A stretch of DNA of 64,000 bases, from contig JABDLJ010000027.1 in NCBI GenBank assembly GCA_013003075.1, positions 1 to 64,000 on the forward strand. Direction: 5' to 3'. The number at the start of each line of letters is the position of its first letter. Position 1 is the stretch's first letter. The notes under the pieces were generated by a model. The model was given only the letters and a program-made list of their open reading frames with translations. It searched no databases and was not told the DNA's origin. Below, piece after piece: positions 10,683 to 20,225 of this stretch. The translations under genes were made by a program, and so were the position numbers. This DNA comes from Paracoccaceae bacterium (GTDB lineage: Bacteria; Pseudomonadota; Alphaproteobacteria; Rhodobacterales; Rhodobacteraceae).

Positions 10683-12332
10683 ATGCTGAGAGGGCTCGAA
10701 ATCCGCGACATGCTGATTATCGACCGGCTGGACCTGGAATTTCAGCCGGGTCTCAACGTGCTGACCGGAGAGACCGGGGCGGGCAAGTCTATCTTGCTGG
10801 ATTCGCTTGGTTTTGTTCTGGGATGGCGCGGCCGGGCCGAGCTGGTTCGCGCCGGGGCAGAGCAGGGCGAGGTCACCGCTGTTTTCCAGTTGGGGGAAGA
10901 TCATCCTGCGCGCGCGGTTCTCGAAGAGGCCGGGTTGCCTGTTTCCGACGAGCTGATCCTGCGCCGCATCAACACCCGCGACGGCCGCAAGACGGCTTGG
11001 GTCAACGACCGCCGTGCCAGCGGCGAGGTGCTGCGGGCGCTCTCGGCCACATTGGTGGAACTGCACGGCCAACAAGATGATCGCGGCCTTCTAAATCCCC
11101 GTGGCCACAGGCTTTTACTCGATGCCTATGGCGAGTTAGAGCCGCTTGTGGGGCGCACGCGCGCCGCTTGGCGCGCCCGGTCCGAGGCGCAAAAAGTGCT
11201 CGATGCGGCGGCTTTGCGGATGGAAGCGCTGAAGTCCGAGGAGGATTATCTGCGCCACGCGGTCGCCGAGCTTGATGCGCTGGCGGCTCAGGCGGGCGAG
11301 GAGGCGGCGCTCGATACCCGGCGGCGGCTGATGCAGGCGTCCGAAAAGATCGGTGCCGATATCCGCCGGGCCTATGATGCGCTGGGCGCCGAGGGGGCCG
11401 AGGGGCGCACGTCGGATGCGATCCGCTGGCTGGAGGATGCCGAGGGATCGGCCGAGGGCATCTTGGATACCCCTTTGGAATCGCTGTCTCGTGCGCTGTC
11501 GGAGCTGGCAGATGCACAAGCCGGGATCGAGCATGCGATTGATGCCCTGGCATTCAACCCGGCCGATCTTGAAGAGACCGAAGAGCGGCTGTTTGCGATC
11601 CGCGCGCTGGCGCGCAAGCACTCGGTGATGCCCGACGATCTGGGGCCGTTTGCGGACGATCTGCGCGGCAAGCTGGCGGCGCTGGATGGCGGCGCGGCGG
11701 ACCTGGCGGGGCTGAAGGCAGCGTTGGAACAGGCCCGGAAATCCTACGAGGATGCAGCGGCGAAGTTGTCGGCCGCGCGGGCTAAGGCGTCAAAATCACT
11801 AGATAAATCGATGGCCGGAGAGCTTGCTCCGCTGAAGATGGAGCGCGCGATCTTCGCCACCGAGATCACGCCGGCAGAGCCCGGGCCGGAAGGAACGGAC
11901 ATGGTTGCCTTCACGGTTGCGACCAATCCCGGCGCGCCGTCGGGGCCGCTGAACAAGATTGCGTCGGGCGGTGAGCTGTCGCGTTTCCTGCTTGCTTTGA
12001 AGGTCTGTTTAACCCGAAATAACAATGGCTTGTCGATGATCTTTGACGAGATCGACCGCGGCGTGGGGGGCGCGACAGCCGATGCGGTGGGACGTAGGCT
12101 CGCGGCGCTGGCCGAGGGGGCGCAGGTGCTGGTGGTAACGCATTCGCCGCAGGTCGCAGCACTTGCCCAGCACCATTGGCGCGTGGAAAAACAAACACTT
12201 AAGGGCGCAACGACCAGCAAGGTTGTGCCCCTGGACGCCGCTGCGCGGGCCGACGAGATCGCGCGGATGCTGTCGGGCGATACGGTGACGACCGAGGCGC
12301 GGGCGGCGGCGAAGGCCTTGATGGCGGGCTAG
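10683..12332 (+). CDS. recN: DNA repair protein RecN
   Basis: SMC-like ATPase acting early in double-strand-break repair and sister-chromatid cohesion. At 549 residues it has the usual length. The Walker A GETGAGKS is at residues 29-36. A long central coiled-coil region rich in Ala/Glu/Arg runs from about residue 150 to 370. The C-terminal ATPase half has the ABC signature SGGELSRF, the Walker B MIFDEIDRGVGG, and VTHSPQVAALA. It follows bamD by 19 nt and is probably co-transcribed with it. Confidence 0.96.
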   Translation: MLRGLEIRDMLIIDRLDLEFQPGLNVLTGETGAGKSILLDSLGFVLGWRGRAELVRAGAEQGEVTAVFQLGEDHPARAVLEEAGLPVSDELILRRINTRDGRKTAWVNDRRASGEVLRALSATLVELHGQQDDRGLLNPRGHRLLLDAYGELEPLVGRTRAAWRARSEAQKVLDAAALRMEALKSEEDYLRHAVAELDALAAQAGEEAALDTRRRLMQASEKIGADIRRAYDALGAEGAEGRTSDAIRWLEDAEGSAEGILDTPLESLSRALSELADAQAGIEHAIDALAFNPADLEETEERLFAIRALARKHSVMPDDLGPFADDLRGKLAALDGGAADLAGLKAALEQARKSYEDAAAKLSAARAKASKSLDKSMAGELAPLKMERAIFATEITPAEPGPEGTDMVAFTVATNPGAPSGPLNKIASGGELSRFLLALKVCLTRNNNGLSMIFDEIDRGVGGATADAVGRRLAALAEGAQVLVVTHSPQVAALAQHHWRVEKQTLKGATTSKVVPLDAAARADEIARMLSGDTVTTEARAAAKALMAG

Positions 12333-12669
12333 CGCATTTTTGTACGCCGGTACATTGTGCGGGCAGGCCGGCGTACGCCCGGTACGCCGCTGGGCCGGGC
12401 CGATTTCAGCTTTGTACATCGACCCAAGGCGGCGATTTTCGTTTTGTACATGCGGTTTTGAAGGCCGCGGGGCCTGTTTCGCCTGGCGGCGATTAGCCGC
12501 CTTTCCCCGGCCAGAGAGATCACCAGATCCGGTTGCGCCCGGGCGCGGTCGGACGGCGGGTGGCACACCGCGCGAGACCGCGCGCCGGGAGACCCGGGTG
12601 TGCGGGAGAGCGCGTCGCGCATTGCGCTGCCATCTTTCAGCCGAAGGCAAACGCCCCCACCCGCCGCCG
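12333..12669. other. Intergenic region between recN and the FAD oxidase, palindrome-rich
   Basis: 337 nt without a recognisable gene, lying between convergent genes. The first 120 nt contain clustered GTAC-centred palindromes (listed separately). Around 12485-12504 a GGCGGC/GCCGCC stem with only three T residues could serve as a weak terminator. The rest is GC-rich and featureless. Confidence 0.55.
12341..12450. repeat. Cluster of GTAC-centred palindromes
   Basis: Inverted repeats at 12341-12354 (TGTAC / GTACA, 4-nt spacer) and 12369-12389 (8-bp arms CGGCGTAC / GTACGCCG, 5-nt spacer), then single TGTACA palindromes at 12413-12418 and 12445-12450. No T-run follows. They could be transcript-end hairpins or protein-binding sites. 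Confidence 0.5.
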
Positions 12670-14043
12670 TCAGTTGCCGCGCACCAGTTTGCCGGGGTTC
12701 AGGATGCCCTCGGGATCGAGGGCGCGCTTGATCTCGCCCATCACGTCCCAGCCGGGCCCGTGTTCACGCTCCATGTAGGCCAGCTTGCCGATGCCGACAC
12801 CGTGCTCTCCGGTGGCGGTGCCGCCCATCTCTAGCGCGCGCTCGACCATTCGGTCCGACAGCCGCTTGGCCTCGGCGATCTGAGCCGCGTCGTCGGGCCT
12901 GACGATCAGGATCGAGTGGAAATTGCCGTCCCCCACATGGCCGAGGATCGGCCCCGAGAGGGAGGACGCTTCGATATCGGCCTGCGCCGCCTCGACCGCT
13001 TCGGCCAGCCGCGAGATCGGCACGCAGACATCGGTGGCCACCGATTTGCAGCCCGGATGCTGGGAGATCACGCTCCAATACGCGTCGTGGCGCATCCGCC
13101 AGAGCTTGTTGCGCTCTTCGGTGCGGGCCGACCACTGAAAGCCGGAGGCGCCGAACTCGGTCGCGACCTCGCCGAACCGTGTGGCGTCTTCGGCGACGCT
13201 GCTGTCGGAGCCGTGAAACTCGATCATCAGGTGCGGCAGGACCGGCAGCGCGGTGCCGCTGGTCTTGTTGAAGCAATCGGCGATCTCGGCGTCGACGAAC
13301 TCGATCCGCGCCATCGGGATGCCCATCTGGATCGTGGCGATGACGCAGTTGACGGCGCTGGCGATGTCCTGAAAGGCGCAGACCGCGGACGAGATCGCCT
13401 CGGGCTGGCCGCGCAGCTTCAGGGTCAGTTCGGTAATGATGCCAAGCGTGCCTTCGGAGCCGACAAAGAGCGCGGTCAGATCGTAGCCGGCGGAGGTCTT
13501 GCGGGCGCGGCTGCCGGTGCGGATGATCCGGCCATCGGCCAGCACCGCTTCCAGCCCCAGAACGTTGTCGCGCATCGTGCCGTAGCGCACCGCGGTGGTG
13601 CCCGAGGCGCGTGTTGCGGCCATGCCGCCCAGCGAGGCGTCGGCGCCGGGATCGACGGGAAAGAAAAGCCCTGTGGCGCGCAGCTCTTCATTGAGTTGGC
13701 GGCGGGTGACGCCGGCCTCAACGCGGCAATCCATATCCTCGGAATTGACCTTCAGCACCGCGGTCATCCGCGACAGATCGAGCGTGATCCCGCCTTGGGT
13801 TGCCAGCGCATGGCCTTCCAGCGAGGTGCCGGTGCCCCAGGCGATCACCGGGCAGTCGTGCGCGTGGCAGACGGAGACGATCTTCGCCACCTCTTCGGTG
13901 TTGCGCGGGTAGGCCACGGCGTCGGGCGGCATTTGTGCGAAATAGGTCTCGGATGCGCCGTGAATCTCCAGATCGGACTTGGACCGGCTGAGCCCATCGC
14001 CTAGGAGTGGTCCTAACTCGGCTATTGCAGACTGGATTGTCAC
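12670..14043 (-). CDS. FAD-binding oxidase, GlcD / D-lactate dehydrogenase type
   Basis: Flavoprotein of the FAD-oxidase_C family that oxidises 2-hydroxy acids, probably D-lactate or glycolate, passing electrons towards the respiratory chain. It is 457 residues. I chose the GTG at 14043 because GGGAGGA lies just upstream; longer frames run into the divergent gene. The PCMH FAD domain spans about residues 35-215 (VIAWGTGTSLEGHA, PGADASLGGMAATRASGT, FVGSEGTLGIITE). The C-terminal cap has LGHVGDGNFHSIL and GGTATGEHGVGIGKL. No GlcE or GlcF subunit is adjacent, so a single-subunit D-lactate dehydrogenase is slightly more likely. Confidence 0.88.
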   Translation of the reverse strand: MTIQSAIAELGPLLGDGLSRSKSDLEIHGASETYFAQMPPDAVAYPRNTEEVAKIVSVCHAHDCPVIAWGTGTSLEGHALATQGGITLDLSRMTAVLKVNSEDMDCRVEAGVTRRQLNEELRATGLFFPVDPGADASLGGMAATRASGTTAVRYGTMRDNVLGLEAVLADGRIIRTGSRARKTSAGYDLTALFVGSEGTLGIITELTLKLRGQPEAISSAVCAFQDIASAVNCVIATIQMGIPMARIEFVDAEIADCFNKTSGTALPVLPHLMIEFHGSDSSVAEDATRFGEVATEFGASGFQWSARTEERNKLWRMRHDAYWSVISQHPGCKSVATDVCVPISRLAEAVEAAQADIEASSLSGPILGHVGDGNFHSILIVRPDDAAQIAEAKRLSDRMVERALEMGGTATGEHGVGIGKLAYMEREHGPGWDVMGEIKRALDPEGILNPGKLVRGN

Positions 14044-14142
14044 GCGCGTCCTCCCTGCGGTGGTGCGGGCCGACCCTAGGCCATGCGAGCGGCCTGGGAA
14101 AGAGCCGGTGGTGTGCGCTCGCATCTGGATTGCTTGAGGCCC

Positions 14143-15834
14143 ATGACCGAGGGACCGCGCCGTTTTGGAGTTGCCGCACAGATCGATGGTCTGAAGACCT
14201 CGCTGCGCGAGACCTGGGCGACGCTGAAGGCCAAGGGGCCGGGGCAGATCCAGTTCTGGTTCATCGCGCTTGTGATCGGCATCGCGGCGGGGTTCGCGGC
14301 GCTGTTCTTCCGGATGGGCATCAGCTTTCTGCAAGAGACGCTTTACGGCACGGAGGATGTGCGCACCGTGCACAGCTTTGCCGAGACGCTGCCGTGGTTC
14401 GTGATCTTGATCATCCCGATATTCGGCGGGCTAGTCGTGGGGCTGATCCTGAACTGGTACACCGACGATGGCCGCGTGCGGTCGGTGGCGGACGTGATCG
14501 AGGGCGCGGCGCTGAACGATGGGCGGGTCGAGACGCGGGCGGGGCTGGCTTCGGCGCTGGCCTCGATGATCACGCTGGGCACCGGCGGCTCGACGGGTCG
14601 CGAGGGGCCGGTGGTGCACCTTGCCGGGGTGATCTCGACCTGGGTGTCGAACCGCATCCTGGCGGACGGGATCACCGGGCGCGATCTTCTGGGTTGCGCC
14701 GTGGCGGCGGCAGTGTCGGCCTCGTTCAACGCGCCGATTGCGGGCGCGATCTTCGCGCTGGAGGTCGTGCTGCGGCATTTCGCGGTGCATGCCTTTGCGC
14801 CCATCGTGGTGGCAAGCGCAGCGGGCACGGTCATCAACCGGCTGGCCTTTGGCGATGTCACCGAGTTCACGTTACCCACGGGCAGTGCGCTGGAGTTCTA
14901 TATCGAGCTGCCGGCCTTCCTGATCCTGGGGCTGGTCTGCGGCATCGTGGCGGTGCTGTTCATGCGGGCGATCTTCTGGTCCGAGACCTTCGGCAGCCAT
15001 GTGCAGCGCCGGCTGGGGATGCCGCGTTTCCTGCGCCCGATGCTGGCCGGGGCCGGGCTGGGGGCGATCGCGATCTTCTACCCGCATATCATCGGGGTCG
15101 GCTACGAGACGACCTCGGCTGCGCTGACCGGCCAGCTGCTGTTGCACGAGGCCATCGTCTTTGCGGTGCTGAAGGCGGTGGCGGTGTCGATCACCATGGG
15201 CGGGCGCATGGGCGGCGGGGTGTTCTCGCCCTCGCTGATGATGGGCGCTCTTACGGGACTGGCCTTCGGTGCGATCGCGACGGGGCTGCTTCCCAACGTG
15301 TCGGGCTCTCAGACGCTTTATGCGCTGGCCGGGATGGGCGCGCTGGCGGCGGCGGTTCTGGGTGCGCCGATCTCGACCACGCTGATCGTCTTTGAGCTGA
15401 CCGGCGACTGGCAGACCGGGCTGGCGGTAATGGTGGCGGTGTCGACCTCGACGGCGCTGGCATCCAAGCTGGTGGACCGGTCGTTCTTCCTGACCCAGCT
15501 TGAGCGGCGCAATATCCATCTTGCGGCGGGCCCGCAGGCCTATCTGCTGGCGATGTTCCGGGTGGCCAACGTGATGCGCAAGCCCGGCGACGCCGATGCC
15601 GCGGCCACCGAAGACATCTGGGCGGCGATCGAGGAAGGCCTTTTTATCGACGGCAATTCGACGCTTGAGGCCGCAATGCCGATCTTCGAGCGGACCAACC
15701 GGCGCTTTCTGGCGGTGGTGCGGGTCGGCGCCGAGGGCGAGCCGCCCGAGATCCTGGGCTCGCTTTTCCAGGTCGATGCCTTGCGGGCCTATAACCGCGC
15801 GCTGGCGGCGACGGCGGCCGAAGAGCACTCCTGA
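14143..15834 (+). CDS. ClC-family chloride channel/transporter
   Basis: Integral membrane anion channel or H+/Cl- exchanger. It is 563 residues from ATG 14143 (TTGAGG upstream), with around ten or more hydrophobic helices. Selectivity motifs are present: GTGGSTGREGP with gating glutamate E154, FNAPIAGAIFALE, and GGRMGGGVFSPSL. The residue matching the internal proton glutamate (E203 of the E. coli exchanger) is V208, following E207. The C-terminal 90 residues resemble a partial CBS-like regulatory region. It is transcribed divergently from the FAD oxidase with about 100 nt between them. Confidence 0.93.
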   Translation: MTEGPRRFGVAAQIDGLKTSLRETWATLKAKGPGQIQFWFIALVIGIAAGFAALFFRMGISFLQETLYGTEDVRTVHSFAETLPWFVILIIPIFGGLVVGLILNWYTDDGRVRSVADVIEGAALNDGRVETRAGLASALASMITLGTGGSTGREGPVVHLAGVISTWVSNRILADGITGRDLLGCAVAAAVSASFNAPIAGAIFALEVVLRHFAVHAFAPIVVASAAGTVINRLAFGDVTEFTLPTGSALEFYIELPAFLILGLVCGIVAVLFMRAIFWSETFGSHVQRRLGMPRFLRPMLAGAGLGAIAIFYPHIIGVGYETTSAALTGQLLLHEAIVFAVLKAVAVSITMGGRMGGGVFSPSLMMGALTGLAFGAIATGLLPNVSGSQTLYALAGMGALAAAVLGAPISTTLIVFELTGDWQTGLAVMVAVSTSTALASKLVDRSFFLTQLERRNIHLAAGPQAYLLAMFRVANVMRKPGDADAAATEDIWAAIEEGLFIDGNSTLEAAMPIFERTNRRFLAVVRVGAEGEPPEILGSLFQVDALRAYNRALAATAAEEHS

Positions 15835-15932
15835 GCGGCCGGGCAGGGCGCCACTTGATCGGCGTCAAGGCGCCGGACGGCGCGCGCCCTAGGTTTGGTC
15901 TGGAAGACGGCAAAGGCCAGGAGGGCGATCCG

Positions 15933-16112
15933 ATGAACCTTCGGAACAGGCGGCGCGAGCTGCACGGGCTTATCGGCGCGATTGGCGTGGTGGTCGCCTT
16001 GGGCGGGTTTGTCGGGGGCTTCTACGCACCCACGACGGCCGTGGTGGGCGCGTTCGCGGTCTGGGCCATCGGCGCGACGCTGGTCAACGTCTTCACCGAT
16101 CCGCCGGCCTAG
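15933..16112 (+). CDS. Small membrane protein, unknown
   Basis: 59 residues starting at ATG 15933 with CCAGGAGGG 8-16 nt upstream. There is a basic N-terminus (MNLRNRRRELHG) and two hydrophobic segments (IGAIGVVVALGGFVGGF and TAVVGAFAVWAIGATLV). No family is recognised. Its stop overlaps the stop of the convergent DUF427 gene. Confidence 0.6.
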   Translation: MNLRNRRRELHGLIGAIGVVVALGGFVGGFYAPTTAVVGAFAVWAIGATLVNVFTDPPA

Positions 16113-16453
16113 ATCTCTTCTACGGTCACGGTGTCGCTGACATAGAAGGCCAGGTGATCCTTGATCGCGGCGACGTCTTGCTTGGGGTCCTCGTAGGACC
16201 AGACGGCGTCTTTCAACACGGTCGACTTGGTGACGATCGAGAAATAGCTCGCCGTGCCCTTATGCGGGCAAAAGCTCGTCTTGTCCGACTTTTCAAGAAA
16301 CGCCATCGCGATATCGCCGCGCGGGAAATACATTACTTCGGGGTAGCTGCCCTCGCTGAGTTCCAGGGCGTCGTTGGTCTCGCCCAGAACGGCGCCACCG
16401 GCGCGGATGCTCCAAGTGCCGTCCGATTTGCGGATCTTGATATGCTCAGCCAT
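16109..16453 (-). CDS. DUF427 domain protein
   Basis: 114 residues covering one complete DUF427 domain (also called NTP_transf_9), a small beta-rich fold of unknown role. Family features are YFPRGDIAMAFLEKSDKTSFCPHKGTA in shortened form (CPHKG) and AVWSYEDP near residue 85. There is no signal peptide. The gene stands alone. Confidence 0.87.
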   Translation of the reverse strand: MAEHIKIRKSDGTWSIRAGGAVLGETNDALELSEGSYPEVMYFPRGDIAMAFLEKSDKTSFCPHKGTASYFSIVTKSTVLKDAVWSYEDPKQDVAAIKDHLAFYVSDTVTVEEI

Positions 16454-16527
16454 GGGCGTCTTCCTTTCCTGCGCGGGGGCCGATACCGCCGCGGTCGTTC
16501 ATCATGTTTTTCGCGATGTCAGACGGA

Positions 16528-18348
16528 CTAGATAGTCCGTGTGGCCCGTTTTAGCCAGTCTTGCGTGTCTGCGCTGACGCGGGGGGCGATTTTGTTCAAT
16601 GTTTCAGCATGATAGCTGTTGAGCCAGGCGCGCTCGCCCGGCGACAGAATGGCGGCGTCGACAAGGCCGAGGTCGATCGGCACCAATGTCAGGGTCTCAA
16701 AGGCCAGATGCGCGCGATCGTCGCCACCCTCGATGGCCGGGGCCTTGGCGACATAGACAAGGTTCTCGGTGCGGATGCCGAAGGCGCCGGGGCGATAGTA
16801 GCCGGGCTCGTTCGACAGGATCATACCCTCTTCCAGCGGCACCTCGGAGAGCCGGCTAAGCCGCTGGGGGCCTTCGTGAACCGACAGGAAAACGCCGACG
16901 CCGTGGCCGGTGCCGTGGTCGTAGTCCTGGCCGGCCATCCAAAGCGGCGCGCGCGCCAGCGCGTCGAGATCGCGGCCGGCAAGGCCCTTGGGCCAGCGGA
17001 TCCGGCTGATCGCGATCATACCTTGCAGAACGCGGGTGAAGGCGGCGCGCTCTTCCGGCCCGGCCGCGCCGACAGCAATCGTGCGGGTGATATCGGTGGT
17101 GCCATCGAGATATTGCCCGCCGCTGTCGACAAGCAGAAGCTGGCCGGGCTGGACCATCGCGTTGGTCTTTTCGGTGACGCGATAATGGACGATGGCGCCA
17201 TTGGGGCCGGCGCCGCAGATCGTGTCGAAGCTGATGTCCTGAAGCGCGTTCGTGGCGCGGCGGAAACCTTCCAGTTTGCGCACCACGTCGATCTCGGTCA
17301 GCGCGCCCTGCGGCGCCTCGCTGTCGAGCCAGGCGAGAAACTCGCACATCGCGGCAGCATCGCGCAGATGCGCCTCGGTGGTGCCGGCCAGCTCGGCGGC
17401 GTTCTTGCGCGCCTTGGGCAAGATGCAGGGGTCTTTGCCGTCGACGGGCTCTGCCGCGTCATCGCGAGAGGCGTTTTGCGCCTGCAGATGCGCCTCGATT
17501 TTCAGCGGCGCGCTGGAAGGATCGATCCGGACCTTGCCGTGCAGGGTTTCGAAATGCTCCAGCAGGCGGCCGTAGGGGTGCAGGGTCACGTCCGGCCCAA
17601 GGTGTGCGGCGGCCTCTGGCGACACCGCGGCATCGGTGAAAAGATCGACCGCGCCGGTGTCGTGCAGGATCGCGAAGGCCTGGACCTGGGGGTTGCGGGG
17701 GATGTCGCTGCCGCGGATGTTCAAAAGCCAGCATATGCTGTCGGGGAGCGTCAGGACCACGGCGGAATGGCCGGCCTTTTTCAGCTCTTTGGCCAGCGCC
17801 ATGCGCTTTTCATCGTGGGATTGGCCGGCGTATTCATAAGGATAAGGCCGCATGGGCGCGTTGGGGCGGGGTGGGCGGCCGGTCCAGATCCGGTCAACCA
17901 GGTTGTCCCGATGGGCCAGCTCGATCCCGTGCTCCTGAAGCTTTTTCGACAGCTTGCGGATCTCTTCGACGGTATGAAGCCAGGGGTCGAATGCAAGGCG
18001 GGCGCCGTCTTCCAGCCTTTCGATCACCCAGTCCGCAAGCTTGGTTTCGGGCCAGTTCACGGGCGTGAAGTGATCGAGATCGATCTGGCTTTTGACCTGC
18101 TCGCGGTAGCGCCCGTCGATGAAAACCCCCGCCTGATCGGTCAGCGCGACGGCAAAGCCCGCCGATCCGGTGAAGCCGGTCAGCCAGGCCAGCCGGTCAT
18201 CGCAGGGCGCGACGTACTCTCCCTGGTGGGCGTCGGCGCGGGGCACGATGAAGCCGGCAAGCTCTGCCGCCTCCAGCGCCCCCCGCAGCGCCTTCAGGCG
18301 GGGCGGGCCCTGGGTTGGCGAGGACGTGTCATCGAAGCTTTGAAACAT
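16528..18348 (-). CDS. M24-family Xaa-Pro aminopeptidase
   Basis: Metallopeptidase that removes N-terminal residues before proline. At 606 residues it has the three-part layout of long aminopeptidase P: two creatinase-like N-terminal domains (about 1-300) and a pita-bread catalytic domain. Metal ligands are readable: D408 and D419 (LVDSGGQYLDGTTD), the histidine of GTGHGVGVF, and the glutamates of LSNEPGYY and GIRTENLVY. It starts one base before the cobT stop, so it is probably the last gene of the cobS-cobT operon, although no functional link is known. Confidence 0.93.
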   Translation of the reverse strand: MFQSFDDTSSPTQGPPRLKALRGALEAAELAGFIVPRADAHQGEYVAPCDDRLAWLTGFTGSAGFAVALTDQAGVFIDGRYREQVKSQIDLDHFTPVNWPETKLADWVIERLEDGARLAFDPWLHTVEEIRKLSKKLQEHGIELAHRDNLVDRIWTGRPPRPNAPMRPYPYEYAGQSHDEKRMALAKELKKAGHSAVVLTLPDSICWLLNIRGSDIPRNPQVQAFAILHDTGAVDLFTDAAVSPEAAAHLGPDVTLHPYGRLLEHFETLHGKVRIDPSSAPLKIEAHLQAQNASRDDAAEPVDGKDPCILPKARKNAAELAGTTEAHLRDAAAMCEFLAWLDSEAPQGALTEIDVVRKLEGFRRATNALQDISFDTICGAGPNGAIVHYRVTEKTNAMVQPGQLLLVDSGGQYLDGTTDITRTIAVGAAGPEERAAFTRVLQGMIAISRIRWPKGLAGRDLDALARAPLWMAGQDYDHGTGHGVGVFLSVHEGPQRLSRLSEVPLEEGMILSNEPGYYRPGAFGIRTENLVYVAKAPAIEGGDDRAHLAFETLTLVPIDLGLVDAAILSPGERAWLNSYHAETLNKIAPRVSADTQDWLKRATRTI

Positions 18349-20225
18349 CAGCTGGCCCGCTTGATGCCCATGATGCGGGCGCGGGCGCGCGGGTCGCTGT
18401 CAAAAAGCGCGGCGAGCTGCTCGGTCATCGCGCCGGCAAGCTGTTCGACATCGGTGATGGTGACGGCGCGGTCATAGTAGCGCGTCACGTCATGGCCGAT
18501 GCCGATGGCCAGAAGCTCTACCTGCCGCTTGCGCTCGACCATCGCGATCACGTCGCGCAGGTGTTTTTCGAGATAATTAGCGGGGTTGACGGACAAGGTT
18601 GAATCGTCCACCGGCGCGCCGTCGGAGATCACCATCAGGATCTTGCGGGCCTCGTGGCGGGCGGTGATGCGCCGGTGCGCCCATTCCAGCGCTTCGCCGT
18701 CGATGTTTTCCTTCAAAAGGCCCTCTTTCATCATCAGACCGAGATTCTCGCGGCTGCGGCGCATCGGGGCGTCAGCGGATTTGTAGATGATGTGGCGCAG
18801 ATCATTAAGCCGCCCCGGCGTCTGCGGGCGCTGTTCGCCCAGCCAGGCCTCGCGCGATTGACCGCCCTTCCAGGCGCGGGTGGTAAAGCCGAGGATCTCG
18901 ACCTTGACCTGGCAGCGCTCCAGCGTGCGGGCCAGAACGTCGGCGCAGATCGCCGCGATCGAGATCGGCCGGCCGCGCATCGAGCCGGAATTGTCGAGCA
19001 GAAGCGTCACCACGGTGTCGCGAAACTCGGTGTCTTTTTCGACCTTGAAGGACAGCGGCGTCGTGGGGTTGGCGACGACGCGGGCCAGCCGGCCGGCATC
19101 GAGGATGCCTTCCTCGCGGTCGAACTCCCACGACCGGTTCTGCTGGGCCTGAAGCCGGCGCTGAAGCTTGTTGGCAAGACGCGAGACCGCGCCCTTCAGC
19201 GGCTCAAGCTGCTGATCGAGATAGGCGCGCAGGCGTTCCAGCTCTGCCGGTTCGGCCAGATCGGCGGCGTGGATTTCCTCGTCGAACTCTTGCAGGAACA
19301 CCTCGTAGTTGGGGTCGGCGTCCGAGACCGGCTGCGGGGCGGGCGGCTCCAGCGGGGCCTCGCCTTCGGGCAATTCGGCCTCGTCGCCCATCTCGGCATC
19401 GGCCATGTCGTCCATCGAGACCTGCGCCTGCTGCGCGTCGTCCTGGGCATCCTGGCTCTGGTCGGGCGCGGCGTCGAGATCGTCGTTCTGGTCGTCGCTA
19501 TCGCCCTGAGAATCGGGGCTTTCTTCCTCTTCGTCGCCCTCTTGGGCAGTTTCGTCCTCGTCGGGATTTTCGGCGTCGGGATCGTCGCCGAGCTGATCGC
19601 CATAGCCCAGATCCTTGATGATCTGGCGCGAGAATTTCGCAAACGCCTGCTGGTCCGACAGCATGTCTTCCAGCCCGTCGAGCGTGCCGCCGGCCTGCTC
19701 TTCGATGAAACCGCGCCAAAGTTCCATCACGTTCTGCGCGCCGGGCGGCAGATCGCGGCCCGTGGCCAGGTGGCGGATCAGGTAGCCCGCCGCGACCGCA
19801 AGCGGCGCGTCGGCGGCCGCCTTGATCTGGTCGTAGCCGCGGCGCTCGGCCTCGGCGCCGATCTTGGCATCGATATTGCCGGCCGTTCCCGGCATCGCGC
19901 GGGCGCCCATCGCCTCGCAGCGGGCGGTTTCCATCGCCTCGAAGAGATCGCGCGCCATCTGGCCCTTCGGCGCATAGCGGTTGTCGGTGACCGCGTCGTG
20001 ATACTTGTGGCGCATCGCGTAGGCGTCGGCGGTGCCGCGCGCCATAAGTACCTCGTCGCGGGTCATCCGCCGGGTGACCTGCGGCAGGCGCATCGCGTCG
20101 TTGGTCTGGCCCGGCGGGTCGACCGAGTAGCTGACCGCCAGCTCGGGATCGTCCGCCAGCACCTTGGTGGCCTCGGCCAGCGCCTTCTTGAAGGGATCGG
20201 CGGGGTTGTCGATGGGCTTGCTCAT
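18348..20225 (-). CDS. cobT: Cobaltochelatase subunit CobT
   Basis: Subunit of the ATP-dependent aerobic cobaltochelatase CobNST, which inserts Co2+ into hydrogenobyrinate diamide. At 625 residues it has a helical N-terminal part, a very acidic Asp/Glu/Gln-rich linker (about residues 205-280), and a C-terminal von Willebrand A domain with the metal site DNSGS starting at D411. It overlaps the racemase-like gene upstream by 4 nt (ATGA). CobN is not in the window. Confidence 0.95.
   Translation of the reverse strand: MSKPIDNPADPFKKALAEATKVLADDPELAVSYSVDPPGQTNDAMRLPQVTRRMTRDEVLMARGTADAYAMRHKYHDAVTDNRYAPKGQMARDLFEAMETARCEAMGARAMPGTAGNIDAKIGAEAERRGYDQIKAAADAPLAVAAGYLIRHLATGRDLPPGAQNVMELWRGFIEEQAGGTLDGLEDMLSDQQAFAKFSRQIIKDLGYGDQLGDDPDAENPDEDETAQEGDEEEESPDSQGDSDDQNDDLDAAPDQSQDAQDDAQQAQVSMDDMADAEMGDEAELPEGEAPLEPPAPQPVSDADPNYEVFLQEFDEEIHAADLAEPAELERLRAYLDQQLEPLKGAVSRLANKLQRRLQAQQNRSWEFDREEGILDAGRLARVVANPTTPLSFKVEKDTEFRDTVVTLLLDNSGSMRGRPISIAAICADVLARTLERCQVKVEILGFTTRAWKGGQSREAWLGEQRPQTPGRLNDLRHIIYKSADAPMRRSRENLGLMMKEGLLKENIDGEALEWAHRRITARHEARKILMVISDGAPVDDSTLSVNPANYLEKHLRDVIAMVERKRQVELLAIGIGHDVTRYYDRAVTITDVEQLAGAMTEQLAALFDSDPRARARIMGIKRAS

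Noticed and set aside
16523-16540. Palindrome ACGGACTA / TAGTCCGT over the M24 peptidase stop codon
   Set aside because: The 2-nt spacer leaves a poor hairpin and there is no T-run; it may be coincidental around a stop codon.
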